In this document: positions 1 through 12,900 of the stretch, one piece after another
How positions within the stretch are numbered: the first letter of the stretch is position 1
Layout of the letters: every line of letters begins with the position of its first letter
Notes under the pieces: generated by a model
Told to the model about the DNA's origin: nothing
Database searches by the model: none
The model's input: the letters and a program-made list of their open reading frames with translations, nothing else
Assembly: GCA_014281115.1 (NCBI GenBank)
Contig: JACONQ010000002.1
Location: 496,001-560,000, forward strand
Direction: 5' to 3'
Origin: Laburnicola sp. R22_1
Taxonomy: Eukaryota; Ascomycota; Dothideomycetes; Pleosporales; Didymosphaeriaceae
DNA length: 64,000 bases
Position numbers and translations under genes: made by a program

Positions 1-705
1 TTACCTACCTTATTCTACCCCTAGGGGCACCTTAAGCTACTAAAATAGATAGCCTAGTTTACTACTAATTAAGTAGCTCTCTAGCTAGCCTACTACGCGT
101 AGGCACCTATTACTTTTAGCGCTCTTACCCCTAGTAGCTCTCTTACTAGCTAGCTTACTACTAATTTAGTAGCACTCTAACTAATACATATGTATAGGGC
201 ATCTATAACTTTTAGTACTTCTATTCCTAGACGTCCCTACAACTACTAGTAGCACCTATAGCTTTAGGAGCTGTCCTGCCCTAATTAAAAACGATATAGT
301 TAGGTTAATATAGTTTTTAACGCTTGTCTATAATACTAAAAAATATTATATAATATAATTACGCCTATACGCAATAGACTAACTAGAAATTTTTTAGCTA
401 ACTATATTTTTATATAGTGTTAGAGCTAAGAATACGCTCTATTAGCAAAACGCTAAACACTAAAATATAGTTTTTACTATATTTTTCTACTAATCTACTA
501 GTTTACCCCTAATAACTTTCCTTAATATCTCTACTAAATAGTAACTAAATTAAAACCTAAGGCTACGATTAGAACTATAGGGGCCTATTACCCCTATTGC
601 AACCCTCTTTAGCCCTAAAATAGTGCTAGTTATATTAAAAATTTGCTAAAATATCCTATTTTTACGTACTTTTCTTCTTATTTTTAGACCTTAAAAGGGG
701 AGTTA
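1..705. other. AT-rich RIP-like DNA, no gene
   Basis: This stretch is strongly AT-rich, dominated by TA dinucleotides and stop codons in all frames. I see no open frame with recognisable protein content. The composition is that of RIP-decayed repeat DNA and continues to about 17,270. Confidence 0.7.
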
Positions 706-2850
706 TATAACAGTCCTATGCTAGCCTCCCTACTAAGCACACCCTATTACCTTTCTTTTATACCCTATTTCTTTCTATCTACGCCTTTTACCTTTCTAAA
801 GACGCCTTTCCTAGTTAGTGTTAGCGTGTAGCTAGTGTATGTCTATACCCTATACTACCCTTTATATAAGAAAGGGTCCTCTATATTTCTTTCTTATCTA
901 TTGTCTTAGCATAGTATTAATTTAACTAGCTCTTTTAACTATTCTAGCTATCCCTAATAGGTTAGCCCTATAAGGCCGTGTACTGCCCTTACAAATAATA
1001 CTCTTCTATATAGGGTTATTTTTAGACTTTATAATAGTCCTAGCTACTAAATCTAGTACTATCTCTAAAAGTAAGCTTTAAGAAAAGTAATATTAAGCCT
1101 AAAGCTAATAGGTAGTAAGTAATTATTTTATTTCTAGGCTATACTAGAGTAATAAGCCTAGTTTAAATTGTTCTAAAAATGTGCTAAACTTTCTAGTAGC
1201 TTTAAGTTTAGCTTTATCTTAGTGTATAAGCTACTTAAAGTCTACTAGTAAAAATTTATTACCTAGCTAATCTACTTTAAGTATAGTAATATTTTAATTA
1301 TGCTTAGGAGCCTTATAAGAAATTTTATTAGTGTAGACCTTTCTTAGTAATTTAATAATACTTTTCTTTTTTATAAGGCTAGGGACAAAGTAACTAGTTA
1401 TTTTAGAAGTAGCTATAGGCTGCTTTTTGTACTTAATAGATAATAAATTGCTAGTAGGGTTAAGTAGAAAAATCCTATAATAAATATTATATAAACTATT
1501 ATTAGTAGGGTACATATAAATATCCTCTACTATAATATCTATTATAGAGTTATATTAAGAGAACTTAAAGAACACTCTAGAGACTAGAAAGATCTCTTAA
1601 ATAAAAGGGCGATAGCTTACTATAGTATAATTAGTAGTAGAATTAAGCAAAGTAAGGTTGTAGAGAAAGTGTAGTAAATAGACCTAGGATAGTAAGTCTT
1701 ATATAGCGTGTAAGCTAGCGTATAGTCTAAACTAAAAAATAATTAAGTAAAAAATAAAGTATAAGATAAAATATATAAAACTTTAATCTCTATATTACTA
1801 CTATAGCCTAACTCTAATTTTCCTAGCTCTATACCTTGTGCCCTTGCTATAATAGCGCTAGAAGGTAGTTATTAGGCAAGTTAACTCTATAGGATATAGC
1901 GCAATAGTTGCTATTTATTATTTATTAATTACTATTTATTTTTAGAATATTAGAACTTTTAGGGTAGCCTCTCTAAATAGACCTTAGTATAGTATAGCAA
2001 CTGCCTAGTATAACTAGTAACTAATAAACTAATACACCGTTACTAACTTATAGTAGGTAGAGAAGCGTAGAAGTAGCTTTTTTTAATAGATCTTAGTATA
2101 GTGTAATAACTTTCTAGTATAACTAATAATTAATAAACTAATACACCCTTACTAACTTATAGTAGGCAAAGAAGTATAGAAATAGATTTTTAATAGACCT
2201 TAGTATAGTATAATAACTGCCTAGTATAACTAGTAACTAATAAACTAATACACCCTTACTAACTTATAGTAGGCAGAAAAGTGTAGAAGTAGTTTTTCTT
2301 AATAGACCTTAGTGTAGTATAATAACTACTTAGTATAACTAGTAACTAATAAACTAATATACCCTTACCTACTTATAGTAGGCAAAGAAGTTATAATAGT
2401 AGCCTTATACACCTTAGCATAGTGTAATAACTACTTAGTATAACTAGTAATTAATAAGGTAAAACTTTTACTAATTTAACCGCCTATAGGCAGTGTCTAA
2501 AGAAAGAAGTAGATATTATATTGCTATCTATAGCTAAATAAAAGGGTTAATCTTAGAATAATATAAGGGTAGTATACAGCCTTATAGGACTAACCTATTA
2601 GAGATAGCTAGAATAGTTAAAAAAGCTAGTTAAATTAATACTATTCTAAAATAGTAAATAAAAAAGAAATATAAGGAGGCCCTTTTTTATATAAAGGATA
2701 GTGTAGGGCATAGATCTACACTAGCTACACGCTAACACTAACTAGGAAAGACGTCTTTAGGAAGATAAAAGACGCAGATAGGTGGAAATAGAGTGTAAAA
2801 GAAAGGTAATAGGGTGTGCTTAGTAGGGAGGCCGGCATAGAACTATTATA
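706..2850. mobile_element. Foldback-like element with long inverted arms
   Basis: About 287 bp at 706-992 reappear in inverted orientation at 2561-2850. The arms align nearly end to end, and most of the differences I noticed are C/T or G/A, as RIP would leave. Shared landmarks include CTCCCTACTAAGCACACC near each outer end and TTAACTATTCTAGCTAT near the inner ends. Between the arms lie a ~108-bp tandem array and AT-rich sequence without a recognisable transposase. Long inverted arms with internal tandem repeats fit a Foldback or Mutator-like non-autonomous element. I could not fix the outer boundary or a target duplication with confidence, so the family is open. Confidence 0.65.
1966..2460. 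repeat. ~108-bp tandem repeat, about 5 copies
   Basis: A unit beginning with variants of AATAGACCTTAGTATAG recurs near 1976, 2085, 2192, 2301 and 2407, spaced 105-109 bp apart. Each unit carries CTAGTATAACTAGTAACTAA and, except the last, ACTTATAGTAGGC-like words. Differences between units are mostly transitions. The array sits between the inverted arms of the element at 706-2850. Confidence 0.75.
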
Positions 2851-2984
2851 GTAATTATAGCTAGTACTAGTAAACCTTAGAACACTATAGTATAAACCTA
2901 TAAGGCAAGATTCTAAATCTTTATTATTAGGCTGGTAAATAGGTTTAGGGTACCCAGCTTTAGTATAGGGCTAGGTTGGGGTCG

Positions 2985-3113
2985 CATAGACCCTAGGTAT
3001 AGGTTAGGTTAGAGTTGTATAGACCCTAGGTATAGGTTAGGTTAGGTTATATAGACTCTAGATATAGATTAGGTTAGGTTCCATAGACTCCTAGGTGTAG
3101 GTTAGGTTAGAGT
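2985..3113 (+). repeat. Left subterminal iterons of the hAT-like element
   Basis: Four units of 32-33 bp, each a variant of CATAGACCCTAGGTATAGG followed by TTAGGTTAG-type sequence, start at 2985, 3018, 3050 and 3082. In hAT elements subterminal repeats of this kind are transposase binding sites. They are not telomeric, since the unit is not TTAGGG and the array is internal. Confidence 0.7.
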
Positions 3114-4685
3114 ACCTATTAGGGTTGCGTAACTTATATTATATAAAATTAATAGTAATAAGATTAGTAACTTTAGTTACTCTCTAAAGGTGTATAAGAA
3201 AAGAGATCTAAGTAAAAGTAAAATTAACACTATTTTGCTATTACTATATATATTTATTATGTCTTATTATTACTAATACTATAGTAGCGCTAAGGCCTTA
3301 ACCGCTTTTATAGTAGCTGCCCCTAGTAGGAAGAAGTTAGTAGCTTACTATTTAAAACTTTAGAATCTTATATACTTTTAATAGTCTCTTTATTAGCTAG
3401 TAGCTTATATAAATTATTCCTCTTATTTAATAGCGCTGTGTCCCCTAAATTGTTCTCCCCTATATTAAAATTTAATAATTTTATAGATTACTTATTAGCT
3501 ATTATAAACTTAACTATTACAACCTTTTAAATTATTTAAGTAGTAAGATTGTGCCTTTAATTCTTAATTATATCCCTACTAGTGTTAAAGATGCGTTTAA
3601 CACCTACCTATAAAATCTATACTACTAAAATATTCTTTATAACCTATGTAAGTTAGAAGTAAAATATTTAATAAACTTTCTACTATATTAGTATATTAAA
3701 CCTATTATTCTTTTTAACTATAGGAGTACTTAGGTACATTTCTCTTTCTATCTAAGTTAATTTTAAGTTATAATTAATATCTAGCGTAGCTAAACTTTAG
3801 CTAGAGGTAGAGAGGCTACTAGACTATAAACTAAGTAGTAAAGGAGGCTTTTAAAACTATTTACTGTCTTGTAACTATCTTAGGTTAGTATTTAAGACTA
3901 AAGTAGAGTCCCTAGCTATTAGGCTATTATAGTAATTAAGGTACTTTAGAAACTTTAGGAACTGTTAGTAGTATATATACTTATCCTAGTATCTTTTATA
4001 TTTTATCTTATGTAACTATTAGTATATAACTATAATAAATAACTATAATTATAATACCTTATACACTGTAAGCTTTTGTGAAGGATCTAATATTATTATA
4101 TAGTTAAATAAGAAACTCTTCTCCCTACCTATTCTTAAGTAATACTTACGCAACTTCTTTTATCCTATCTTAGCTACAGCCTATATAGCTTCTAGCTATC
4201 TAATATTATTTAACTTTTTAATAAGCTTATTGTTTATTATATTTAGAAAATTAAAGAGCTAGTTATATAGAAGCTAGATATATAGAACCTAGGGTTTTTA
4301 GTTCTTACTTAAGAAGTTTGTAGCCTCCTTAAACTTTTAGAGTATAAAGATAATTAACTTAAGATACAACTATTTTAGGGCTAATAGTTAAAGTTTCTTA
4401 AGGTCTTTAAAGTCTGCCTTTATAGTGTTACTATAAGTAGAAGTATTTAATTTCTTAGTTGTCTTTATTATAATCTCCTTCTCTAGCTATATATTAATGT
4501 TTGCCTAAAGCTTTAGTGCGCGCTTGTATATATTATATATAGAGTTCTATCTTATTTAGATATTATAAAGTATAGATAATTACTTCTTTAGTGGTGTGTT
4601 GCTTTTCATTATAAGAAATTGCTTAAATTGTTATAGTAACTAGTTAACTGCGATGCAAATAGTACAGAGCTGCGCGCTAGTTAGT

Positions 4686-5018
4686 TTATAATAACTTTTT
4701 ATATTAACTTTTATAATAACTTTTTATAATAACTTTATATAATAACTTTTATAATAACTTTCTATAATAACTTTCTATAATAACTTTCTATAATAACTTT
4801 CTATAATAACTTTCTATAATAACTTTCTATAATAACTTTCTATAATAACTTTCTATAATAACTTTCTATAATAACTTTCTATAATAACTTTCTATAATAA
4901 CTTTCTATAATAACTTTCTATAATAACTTTCTATAATAACTTTCTATAATAACTTTCTATAATAACTTTCTATAATAACTTTCTATAATAACTTTCTATA
5001 ATAACTTTCTATAATAAT
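4686..5018. repeat. 13-bp minisatellite
   Basis: About 20 nearly perfect head-to-tail copies of ATAATAACTTTCT run from about 4752 to 5015, preceded by a few degenerate units from 4686. The homogeneity contrasts with the RIP-scarred surroundings and suggests recent slippage or expansion. Confidence 0.9.
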
Positions 5019-5571
5019 AGCTAATATATCTTACAAAGAAAATTTAGAATAGATATCTGCGCCTAAATTTTGTTTATATAATGCTACTATAGCATCTCTC
5101 TGGAGTTAAGATTAATAGGCGCTAACAAACTTAAGGTAATAGATATTATCTTAAACTATAAGGTTAATAACATAAGTAAGATATAGGATTATATTCTCTT
5201 TTTAGTTCTAGGTAATATTCTTCTCTAATAGTTTGTGCTAGACGCTCTAATCTAGAGTGCTATTATTGCTAGTATTATTATATATAATTGCTAGGAGCTT
5301 TTACGTAGGTTCTCTGTCCTTAAGGACCTATAGTACCTTTAATACTATTAATACTTTAGTGTAGCTGCTACGTATTAGTATAAAGTTAAGCAGTTTTTTT
5401 TAAGCTGCTAAGTTTTGTTAGTATAGTAACTATTAATAGCTAGGAAGCTAAAGTAATTAGCTATAGACTACACATTAAGCGAGATAGAGAGTTTAGTTAC
5501 CCTACTAATGTTACTAAGGATAGCTGCCTTAGTAGTGTTAAATTTATTTAGGAATATTTAGTAGAACCTAT

Positions 5572-5698
5572 GTGACGTTAATTTATCTACCTAGGGGTAG
5601 GATGACAAAGGCTTCCATCTCAAATAACATAACAAAAATGGCAGAGCCCCCTGCTTAGTAATTAAAAAGAGCGTAAAAAAGGTAATTACAAAAAAAAA
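5572..5698 (+). mobile_element. Short poly(A)-tailed retroposon, SINE-like, copy A
   Basis: A 127-bp segment ends in nine A residues and is flanked by the exact 11-bp direct repeat GTAGAACCTAT (5561-5571 and 5699-5709). A related inverted copy lies at 16617-16737. A poly(A) tail plus a longer target duplication is the signature of LINE-mediated retroposition. I see no convincing Pol III A or B box, so it may be a SINE or a 5'-truncated LINE end. It is inserted inside the hAT-like element. Confidence 0.6.
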
Positions 5699-8600
5699 GT
5701 AGAACCTATATTAGCTAGTTATTGCAGCGTTAGATCTAAGAAAATAAAGAAAGCGTTAAAAGGATAGTTGCTCTACTATTTAAAAGGACTAGTTATTATT
5801 AATTACTACTTATATAAGTTTAGTTTTAAACGTTTATAGAGAGTATATAGGATATAAAATAGCTATTTGCTTTTTTTATATTAAGAAGTAAAAGTTCTTT
5901 TATAAATAGGCTTATTCTACTGCGTATATACTTAGGACCTTGTATAGTTAATAAGGTGCTTAGTACTAATTAGCTAGGTGCTAGTAGAGTTAACACTTAG
6001 GTGTTATAGTATATAGCTATAGTTAAGATAGAATATATATAGATAACTAGAGGGGTATTCTACGCCCCTTTAGAATATAGTCTAGATAATACCTATATAA
6101 AAGTAAGAGTTCTAGTGTAAGTTATAGGTTTATTTGTCTTTAGCCTATTAAATATTAGACTACTATACATTTTATATAGTAAATATCTTTTTCCTATCTT
6201 TAACTTTTAAAAGTCTAAAGAGGGATATTAGATAAGATAAATTGTCCTATTTTCTAACCTATTAGTCTATAGGGCTAGGATTCTATATCTAAGGAGAGTA
6301 TCTAGTAGTAGGGTAACTAGTTTATTAATATATGGCTGTATGTTAATTTCTAGGGTAGGTGTGGCACTTAATATAGCACTTAAGGATATTAGTGTAATAA
6401 AAAGTCGTAATAACTAGTTAAATAGTTATTTAAGAGAATAGTAGTTTAAGAAAAGAATAGGATAAACTAAATTCTATAATATTAACTATAGTAGTATTTA
6501 ACTAATATTAAGGTTAGCTAGAAATAGTGTGTAGCGTATAGCGTGCTAATAATAAGTTAGTTTTAGATCTAGACTAGTATATAGCCTTTTATTATAAAGT
6601 TAGTTTTAGATAGTAATTAGCTTATTACTATATTACTATAAGTAGTATTCTTAGCAACTAGTATATAATTATTAGCTATAATAATTAGCTATAGTAAAAC
6701 TTCAACTCTAGCTTGTTTTATTCTATGAGCTAATTATTGTCTAAAATCCCTTTAGCACCTAAGCCCCCCTTATTATCTAAAACCCCCTTATTATTTAAAA
6801 CCCCTTTAGTACCTAAGCCCTCCTTATTATCTAAATCCCCCTTAGTACTTAAGCCTCTAAAGTCTAAGAAACCCTTAAAGTCTATATCCTTATCTATAAT
6901 ATTAGAGTTATATCTATTTAGCAGCTCCTAGAAATAAGCTTTAAGCTTCTCCCTATTATTTTTAATTTCCTCTTTATACTCTTTATTATTATTCTCCTTA
7001 GTATACACCTTATTACTATTAAGTATATTATTCTTACTATAGTTAATAAGATTAGTAAAAGGACTAGACTTATAGTAACTAATAATTATTAGTAAATGTA
7101 TGTAATAAATAAGTGTAATAAACTTATAACTATTTCTTATTAGTAACTATTACTAGCTTCTTAGTAGTTAGACTTATATTACCTATACTATTATAAAAGT
7201 CCTTTTATTTTTTTCTTATTAGCCTTACTTTTAAAGCTATTAGCCTTAAACTTTTAGGCCTACTTTATATATATTGCGTAAGAGCTTCTTATATATACTA
7301 CTATAACTAAAGATTTATTTACCTATGCAACTTTATAGTGTAGGAGAGCCTTTTTCCTTACTAGTAATAATTCTACGCTTAGCTAGGGCTGCTTAGTATG
7401 CTCTTAAATTAACTTTATTCTTAATTTTATTTTACTTTTTATATATAGCTATTAGTTTCGCCTTTAGCTAGTTGCCTACTCCTTATTAATTAACTAATAT
7501 ATAATAATAGGATATAATAATATATTACTTTTTTAATTCTTAAAGTAGGACTATATAAGCTCTTTTTGTCTACGTAAGTTATTAATACTTTCGTGCTTTA
7601 GAGAGTAGTTAGTAGTTTTTATTATTATAAAGCTTCTTCTTAAGCTAATATTATATAGCTTAATTAGCTAATTTAGTAGAGTTTAGTATCTTTTTTTCTT
7701 TACTATAGAATGTATTATAAGATCTTTATATAATAGTATAGGCGCTATTACTAAGTGTACCTTTAAATAGCACTTTATAGTTAGTAAAATAATCTTCTTA
7801 AAAGCTATTTTATTTATAATATAAAAGAATAGTGCTAACCTCTTTATTTTTAAATATAAAGCCCTATCTATATTAGTATTAAACATCTTTATCGTGTGGA
7901 GATTCTAACTAAGGTCGAGTCCGCACTATACACAGAGAGGAGTAAAATAGAAGGCACTAAAACCTAGTACCTAGCACATAGTAGTGGTAACAAAATATAC
8001 ACAAAATAATAATAATTTTGTTGTTAACTTTCTTTATAGTAGTATTGTCAATAGCAGTTAATAGATAGTCTACTATCTAGCATAACTAAGTTACATATTA
8101 TCTCTTAACTAGTAGACTATTAGAGAGTCGTAGTAAACTATAGAGTTACAACTATAGGAGCAGTGTAGGTAATAAAACGCTTAACTATAGTTTAGTTATT
8201 ATGTTTACAATCTAGTAGCTATAGTGTAACTATAGTTTACTATACGTATAGCGTATAAAGTCTGCCTACTCTTATAATATTAGTAATGCCTAGTATACTA
8301 AATCTTTATTTTTAATGCACAACTACTACTACTATCTTTTAAATCTAGCTCTTTATATATTATATCTAGCGACATAATAATATTCTAGCGGCCTAACTAC
8401 ACTACTTCTTCTATATAGGGCAGCACAACTATAGTAGCGTTCTAAGAGTATATAGAGAATTAACTAGGTAAAGTTAAGAACAATCTCTAGAGATTTAGCG
8501 ATCTTATATAGCAAGTAGGATTATTAGAGAGGCCTTTTAATCTTAATATCTTTAATAACACCTAGCCCTAGCTATTTAGGCCCTATTAGCTAGTTCTATA

Positions 8601-9637
8601 ATTCTAGATTTTAGAGTGCAAAGCACTTCTTTAGTACCTAGATAGAGAGTTAAGTTAGGTATTTATACTATAATAATAGGATAAAGTAGAAGCGTTACTA
8701 AAGAAGCTTAAAGATAAGAACTAGTAAAGCAAAGGCATAGGGTGGCTACTAGATAATAAGTAGTAGTTTCTTAGGGACTATAGGAGTTTAAAAGCATAGC
8801 TATAGCGTAAGAAACTTATAGATATAGTAGTAATTATCTAGGATGCTATTAAGGTAGGGGACTATAACTAAGTAATAAGGGTAAGAGTAAGTAGCAGTAG
8901 TAGAAGTATAGAGGAGATAGGCGGCGGCGAGGTCCTAGGGGGGCGGAATATAGCTTGCTAGTTGCGAGGGGAGATTTACTATAGAAGAGAGTTAATAAAA
9001 TAGTTAGATTAGTTACTATTATAATTATTATTATTGTTATTGCAGCAAAAAATATTATTAAAGAAATTATTAATTACGTAATATAGTGGTTAGTTAAACA
9101 GCCAGCCTGGAATTACGTAATAGTATAGATTAACTCTAGGAGAGAAATCTATATTAGTATATAGTATAATAAAAGGCTATAATTACTAGGTACCTTAGTA
9201 AGACCCTCCTACTTATTACGCTCGAAATTTGCTAGTATCTATAGGCTACTACTTAAAAGGCCTTTTAGAATATTAGAAGACTCTTCCTTAATAGACGCTA
9301 TAGTATAGGGTGTGATAATAGTATATAATAACTATAGTTAATATTATAAGAATAATTAAAATATTATTATTATTATAAAAAGTAGTTATAGGGGCCTATG
9401 CGCATAAGCGAGGCGCTAATAACACTAGCGTATTTTTTTTACTTATCTTGCCACCTACTTAGCTACTCTACTTTACTACTCTCCTAGCTACTTTTTTAAT
9501 ACTTTATAGCCTTAACTACTATATAATCTTAATTTCTAAGATAATAGCATACACTAGACTATCTAGATACTCTAAACTAGTTACTAGCAGATCTTAAGTA
9601 TAAAAAAAAGCTACTAACTATTAAGGCTATATAAAAG

Positions 9638-9823
9638 TGTCAGATTTAATAGTTGAATGCGATGATGCGCCTTGATAGATAATGATGATTGTATTGTGTT
9701 TGTGTCCACCGTGTTCGGCTGGTTCTGACTTCTTCGCTAGTGTGCCAAGCCAGGTGGTCCCTGCTTTATTGTACAGATCTAACCTCAACGCGCTTGTTCT
9801 ATCTAACAGCTGCATATCTGACA
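9638..9823 (-). repeat. 3' LTR of the copia element
   Basis: This 186-bp repeat matches 14562-14747 with seven differences, all transitions (C/T or G/A), no indels. Read on the minus strand it starts TGTCAGATATGC and ends CTGACA. Confidence 0.93.
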
Positions 9824-9949
9824 CACCCCCTTAGCTTGGAAGATCCTTGCAAGCTGAACTATTTAGCAGCCTATTATCCTAAAGTAAGGTTATTAAGGTG
9901 CTCTTGAATTTCCTTAAGAGGTGCTTTATTCGCTACTTTGCGTTCTGTT

Positions 9950-12900
9950 ATCTTAACTAGCCTAAGTTGGGTTAGGAACCCTTTCTACTTGTTGACTGGG
10001 AGGACCTTGTAAAGCTGTTGGCGATTATTTCTGCCGATTGTACATACTCCACCTTAATCTTTCTAGTAGAGACTTCCTGTCTTAATTAGTGATTGTGAAT
10101 GTTGACGTGTTGTAGTTTAGTCTGAAGCCTAGATATCTCCTTAGTAACTAGTCGAATAGTTTGCTTATTATCGCATTGGATGGTAATTAATAATGAGCGT
10201 AGTTTAATCTGTAGTTTGTCTAGTAGTCTTAATATAAAGATTGCTTCCTTGGCTACTTGCGATAAGGTGAGAAGCTCTGCTTTGGTTGTTAAAGTTGTGA
10301 CAGTGTCTTGTTTGCTTGCTTTCTAGGCAATAAGTCTGTTAAATAGCTTAATAGCGTATTCTTGCGAGCTCTTTCTGTCTAGTGTGTTGTTAGCAAATGA
10401 GGCATCGCTGGCTACTTAAAGGCAGTTGCCTCCTCTAAGCTGTAGTGCTCTCTATCTAGTGCTTGATAAGTATAGTAGTACTCGATTAGCGGCATTATAA
10501 TATTCTAAGCCTGGATTTAACAGGAATTAAGCTAGTCTTAAGGTTGCAAAGGCTATATTCGGTCGAGTTGTTACTGCCGCGAACAGAAGCGATCCAATCT
10601 TGCGTTGGTATTTGTTAATTTCTAAGGGTGTCGCTAAGCTGTCTTGTGGTTTCAGCTTGATAGCTGCCATTGGGGTGTTGTGTCGAATATCCCTCTTGTT
10701 AACTAATTGACTAATCTTGTCTAAGTAGGCAGCCTGAGAGAGTTAAATTGTCCTAGTCTTTTGATTTCTAATAATCTCTACGCTAAGGAACCACTAAAGG
10801 TTGTTTCCTTCACTTAAGGTGTATTTTTCTTGTAGGCGCTTAATCGCTTGTTAGGCTTCTTTCTCTTTCTGCTTGTAAAAAGCTAAGATAATATTGTTAA
10901 TGTAGAAGAAGACAATGATTCCGTCTTTAAGAAGGCAGCATGGCTTGTAAGGCACTGTCTGGAAACCTAGAGCTTTAAGTGTTGAGGTAAACTCTTTTTG
11001 CCAAAGGAGTGGTAAGATCTGAAGACTATATAAAGCCTTATTGACTTGAAGTATTGTTTCAGGCTTCTAATAGCCACGGGGCATTCTTATGTATACCTCT
11101 CGGTCCATACTTGTATGGATAAAAGCGTTTGTAACGTCGTATTGCTCGAGCTCTATATTATAGTGAGCTGCTATTGCCACTAGCATTTGGAACGACCTGC
11201 TGGCAAGCGTGACTGCATAAGTGTCTTGAGAGGTAATATTTCGTTGTTAATTGCCCTGGACAACTAGCCGTGCCTTGCACTTTAGCAAGCGATGGTGTTT
11301 GTTAAGCTTGTAGGTGTATACCTATATATAGTTAAGGATCTGCTGTCCTGTTAGTTTGATCTTCTTTATTAGTACTTCTGACTATGATTTCATTTGTTTG
11401 TGGCTTGCGAGGTGATCCCGCTCTGCTTCTTTGAACAATTCGCCCATTAGGTGATCCTTAAGCTTGGTACGGCACGTTGGCAGAGGTGGGAGTTGACTTT
11501 AATAGGGCTTTAAGCCTTTGGCGAGCGTTCTTATTATCTTAGTCTTGTCTATAATATCCCCTCTGTATTTCCCAACGTGGCTAGCTTGAGTTCCTGCCAT
11601 GAAGGCGGCTGCCTAGGGGATAGTTTTGGATGACCCTTTTAGGTTTATTTCTAATTTATTTCTAGCCATTAACTGCGTAAGTAATGCCGCAGGTGGTAGT
11701 GTAGTTAGAGGAGTTGGATAGTTGTCTCTAATCTTCACTCCTTAGTAGTAGCCTGGTGGGTCTACTTCGCCTTAGGGATTTAATGAGCCTCTAACAGTGT
11801 TGTCTTTATGGAAGGACTCTGTCTCTGGTTAATGACTTGGTGTTGGGAGTTTGATTGTTCTCACGTATGTGGCAATTTCGTCCAGTGTACTGTGCATAAG
11901 GTTATCTATAAGGTCCTTAGTTTTGCCACTAAAGACAGTTTGTTCGTTGAAGATAACGTTATAGGTGCTTATCACCTTGGCAAGTGACGGTATCCAAATT
12001 TGATAGATGTTTAAGGACCGGTATCCTACTAGGTAACTAATCTAAGCCTTTAGGTCTAGGCGTTGTAGCCTTGATTTACCTCGATGTGTATCATCTGTTA
12101 TTGCGAACGCTTTGCAGCCATACGCTTTGAGGTAAGCGAGGTTAGGTTTCTTAATTAAGGTGACTACTCTGTTGTTTAGAGCAACTCGTGTGAAGAATAT
12201 CTTGTATAGCGTTTTCCAGTTGTTCGCATAATTTAGTGTTCGATTGTAGAGGTATACTGCAGCTCTTGTGACTTCGGGCCATAGTTCCTAGGGTAGGTTG
12301 GCATTAAGACGCATCGCGCGCGATTTCTCTTTGTTTACACCCCCTAAGCGTTCGGCATCTCCATTTTAAGCTTGTGTATCTAGGGCAGAAGGCTTAATAG
12401 TAATTCCTTGTGATGCTAACTAGCGCTCGATTTCCGGTTTCACCATCGTGATCTCGTTGTCCGCTTTAATGACCTTGACTGTAATATTGTAATAGTTTTT
12501 AAGGAAGAGAAAGAAGTTTAATAGAACTTTAATAACTAACTTTGCTGGTTAATTATCTTTAAAATAAAAGTCCCATTGTAGGCCTGAGTACCTGTTAGTG
12601 ATAAGCATCTGGCTTCTTTCGCCAGTGCTACTTTGCGCCTTGTAGGCATGAAAGTTGATAGCCAGTCTTTCTCCTAGTCCTTTATTGTTGATTCGCGGTG
12701 CTTGGCTAATTTGTTGCTGGATCTGGCTCCTTTCGCCAGTGCTACTTTGCGCCTTGTAGGCATGAAAGTTGATAGCCAGTCTTTCTCCTAGTCCCTTGTG
12801 CCATAATTCGGCTAAGGCCCTTTGTGGTGCTCCTTTTATTTGTGATGTATTCTTGCGGATGTGATATAAAGTGGGTGGTAGCGAATTATACTCAAGTACC

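Noticed and set aside
1294..1515. 73-codon frame in AT-rich DNA
   Set aside because: Lys/Ile/Tyr-rich translation of TA-rich sequence inside the foldback-like element, with no domain.
2985..3113. Telomere-like repeats
   Set aside because: The unit is an irregular 32-33 bp iteron, not TTAGGG, and lies inside an element with a target duplication.
4686..5018. CRISPR-like array
   Set aside because: The 13-bp units are contiguous with no spacers, so it is a minisatellite in a eukaryotic genome.
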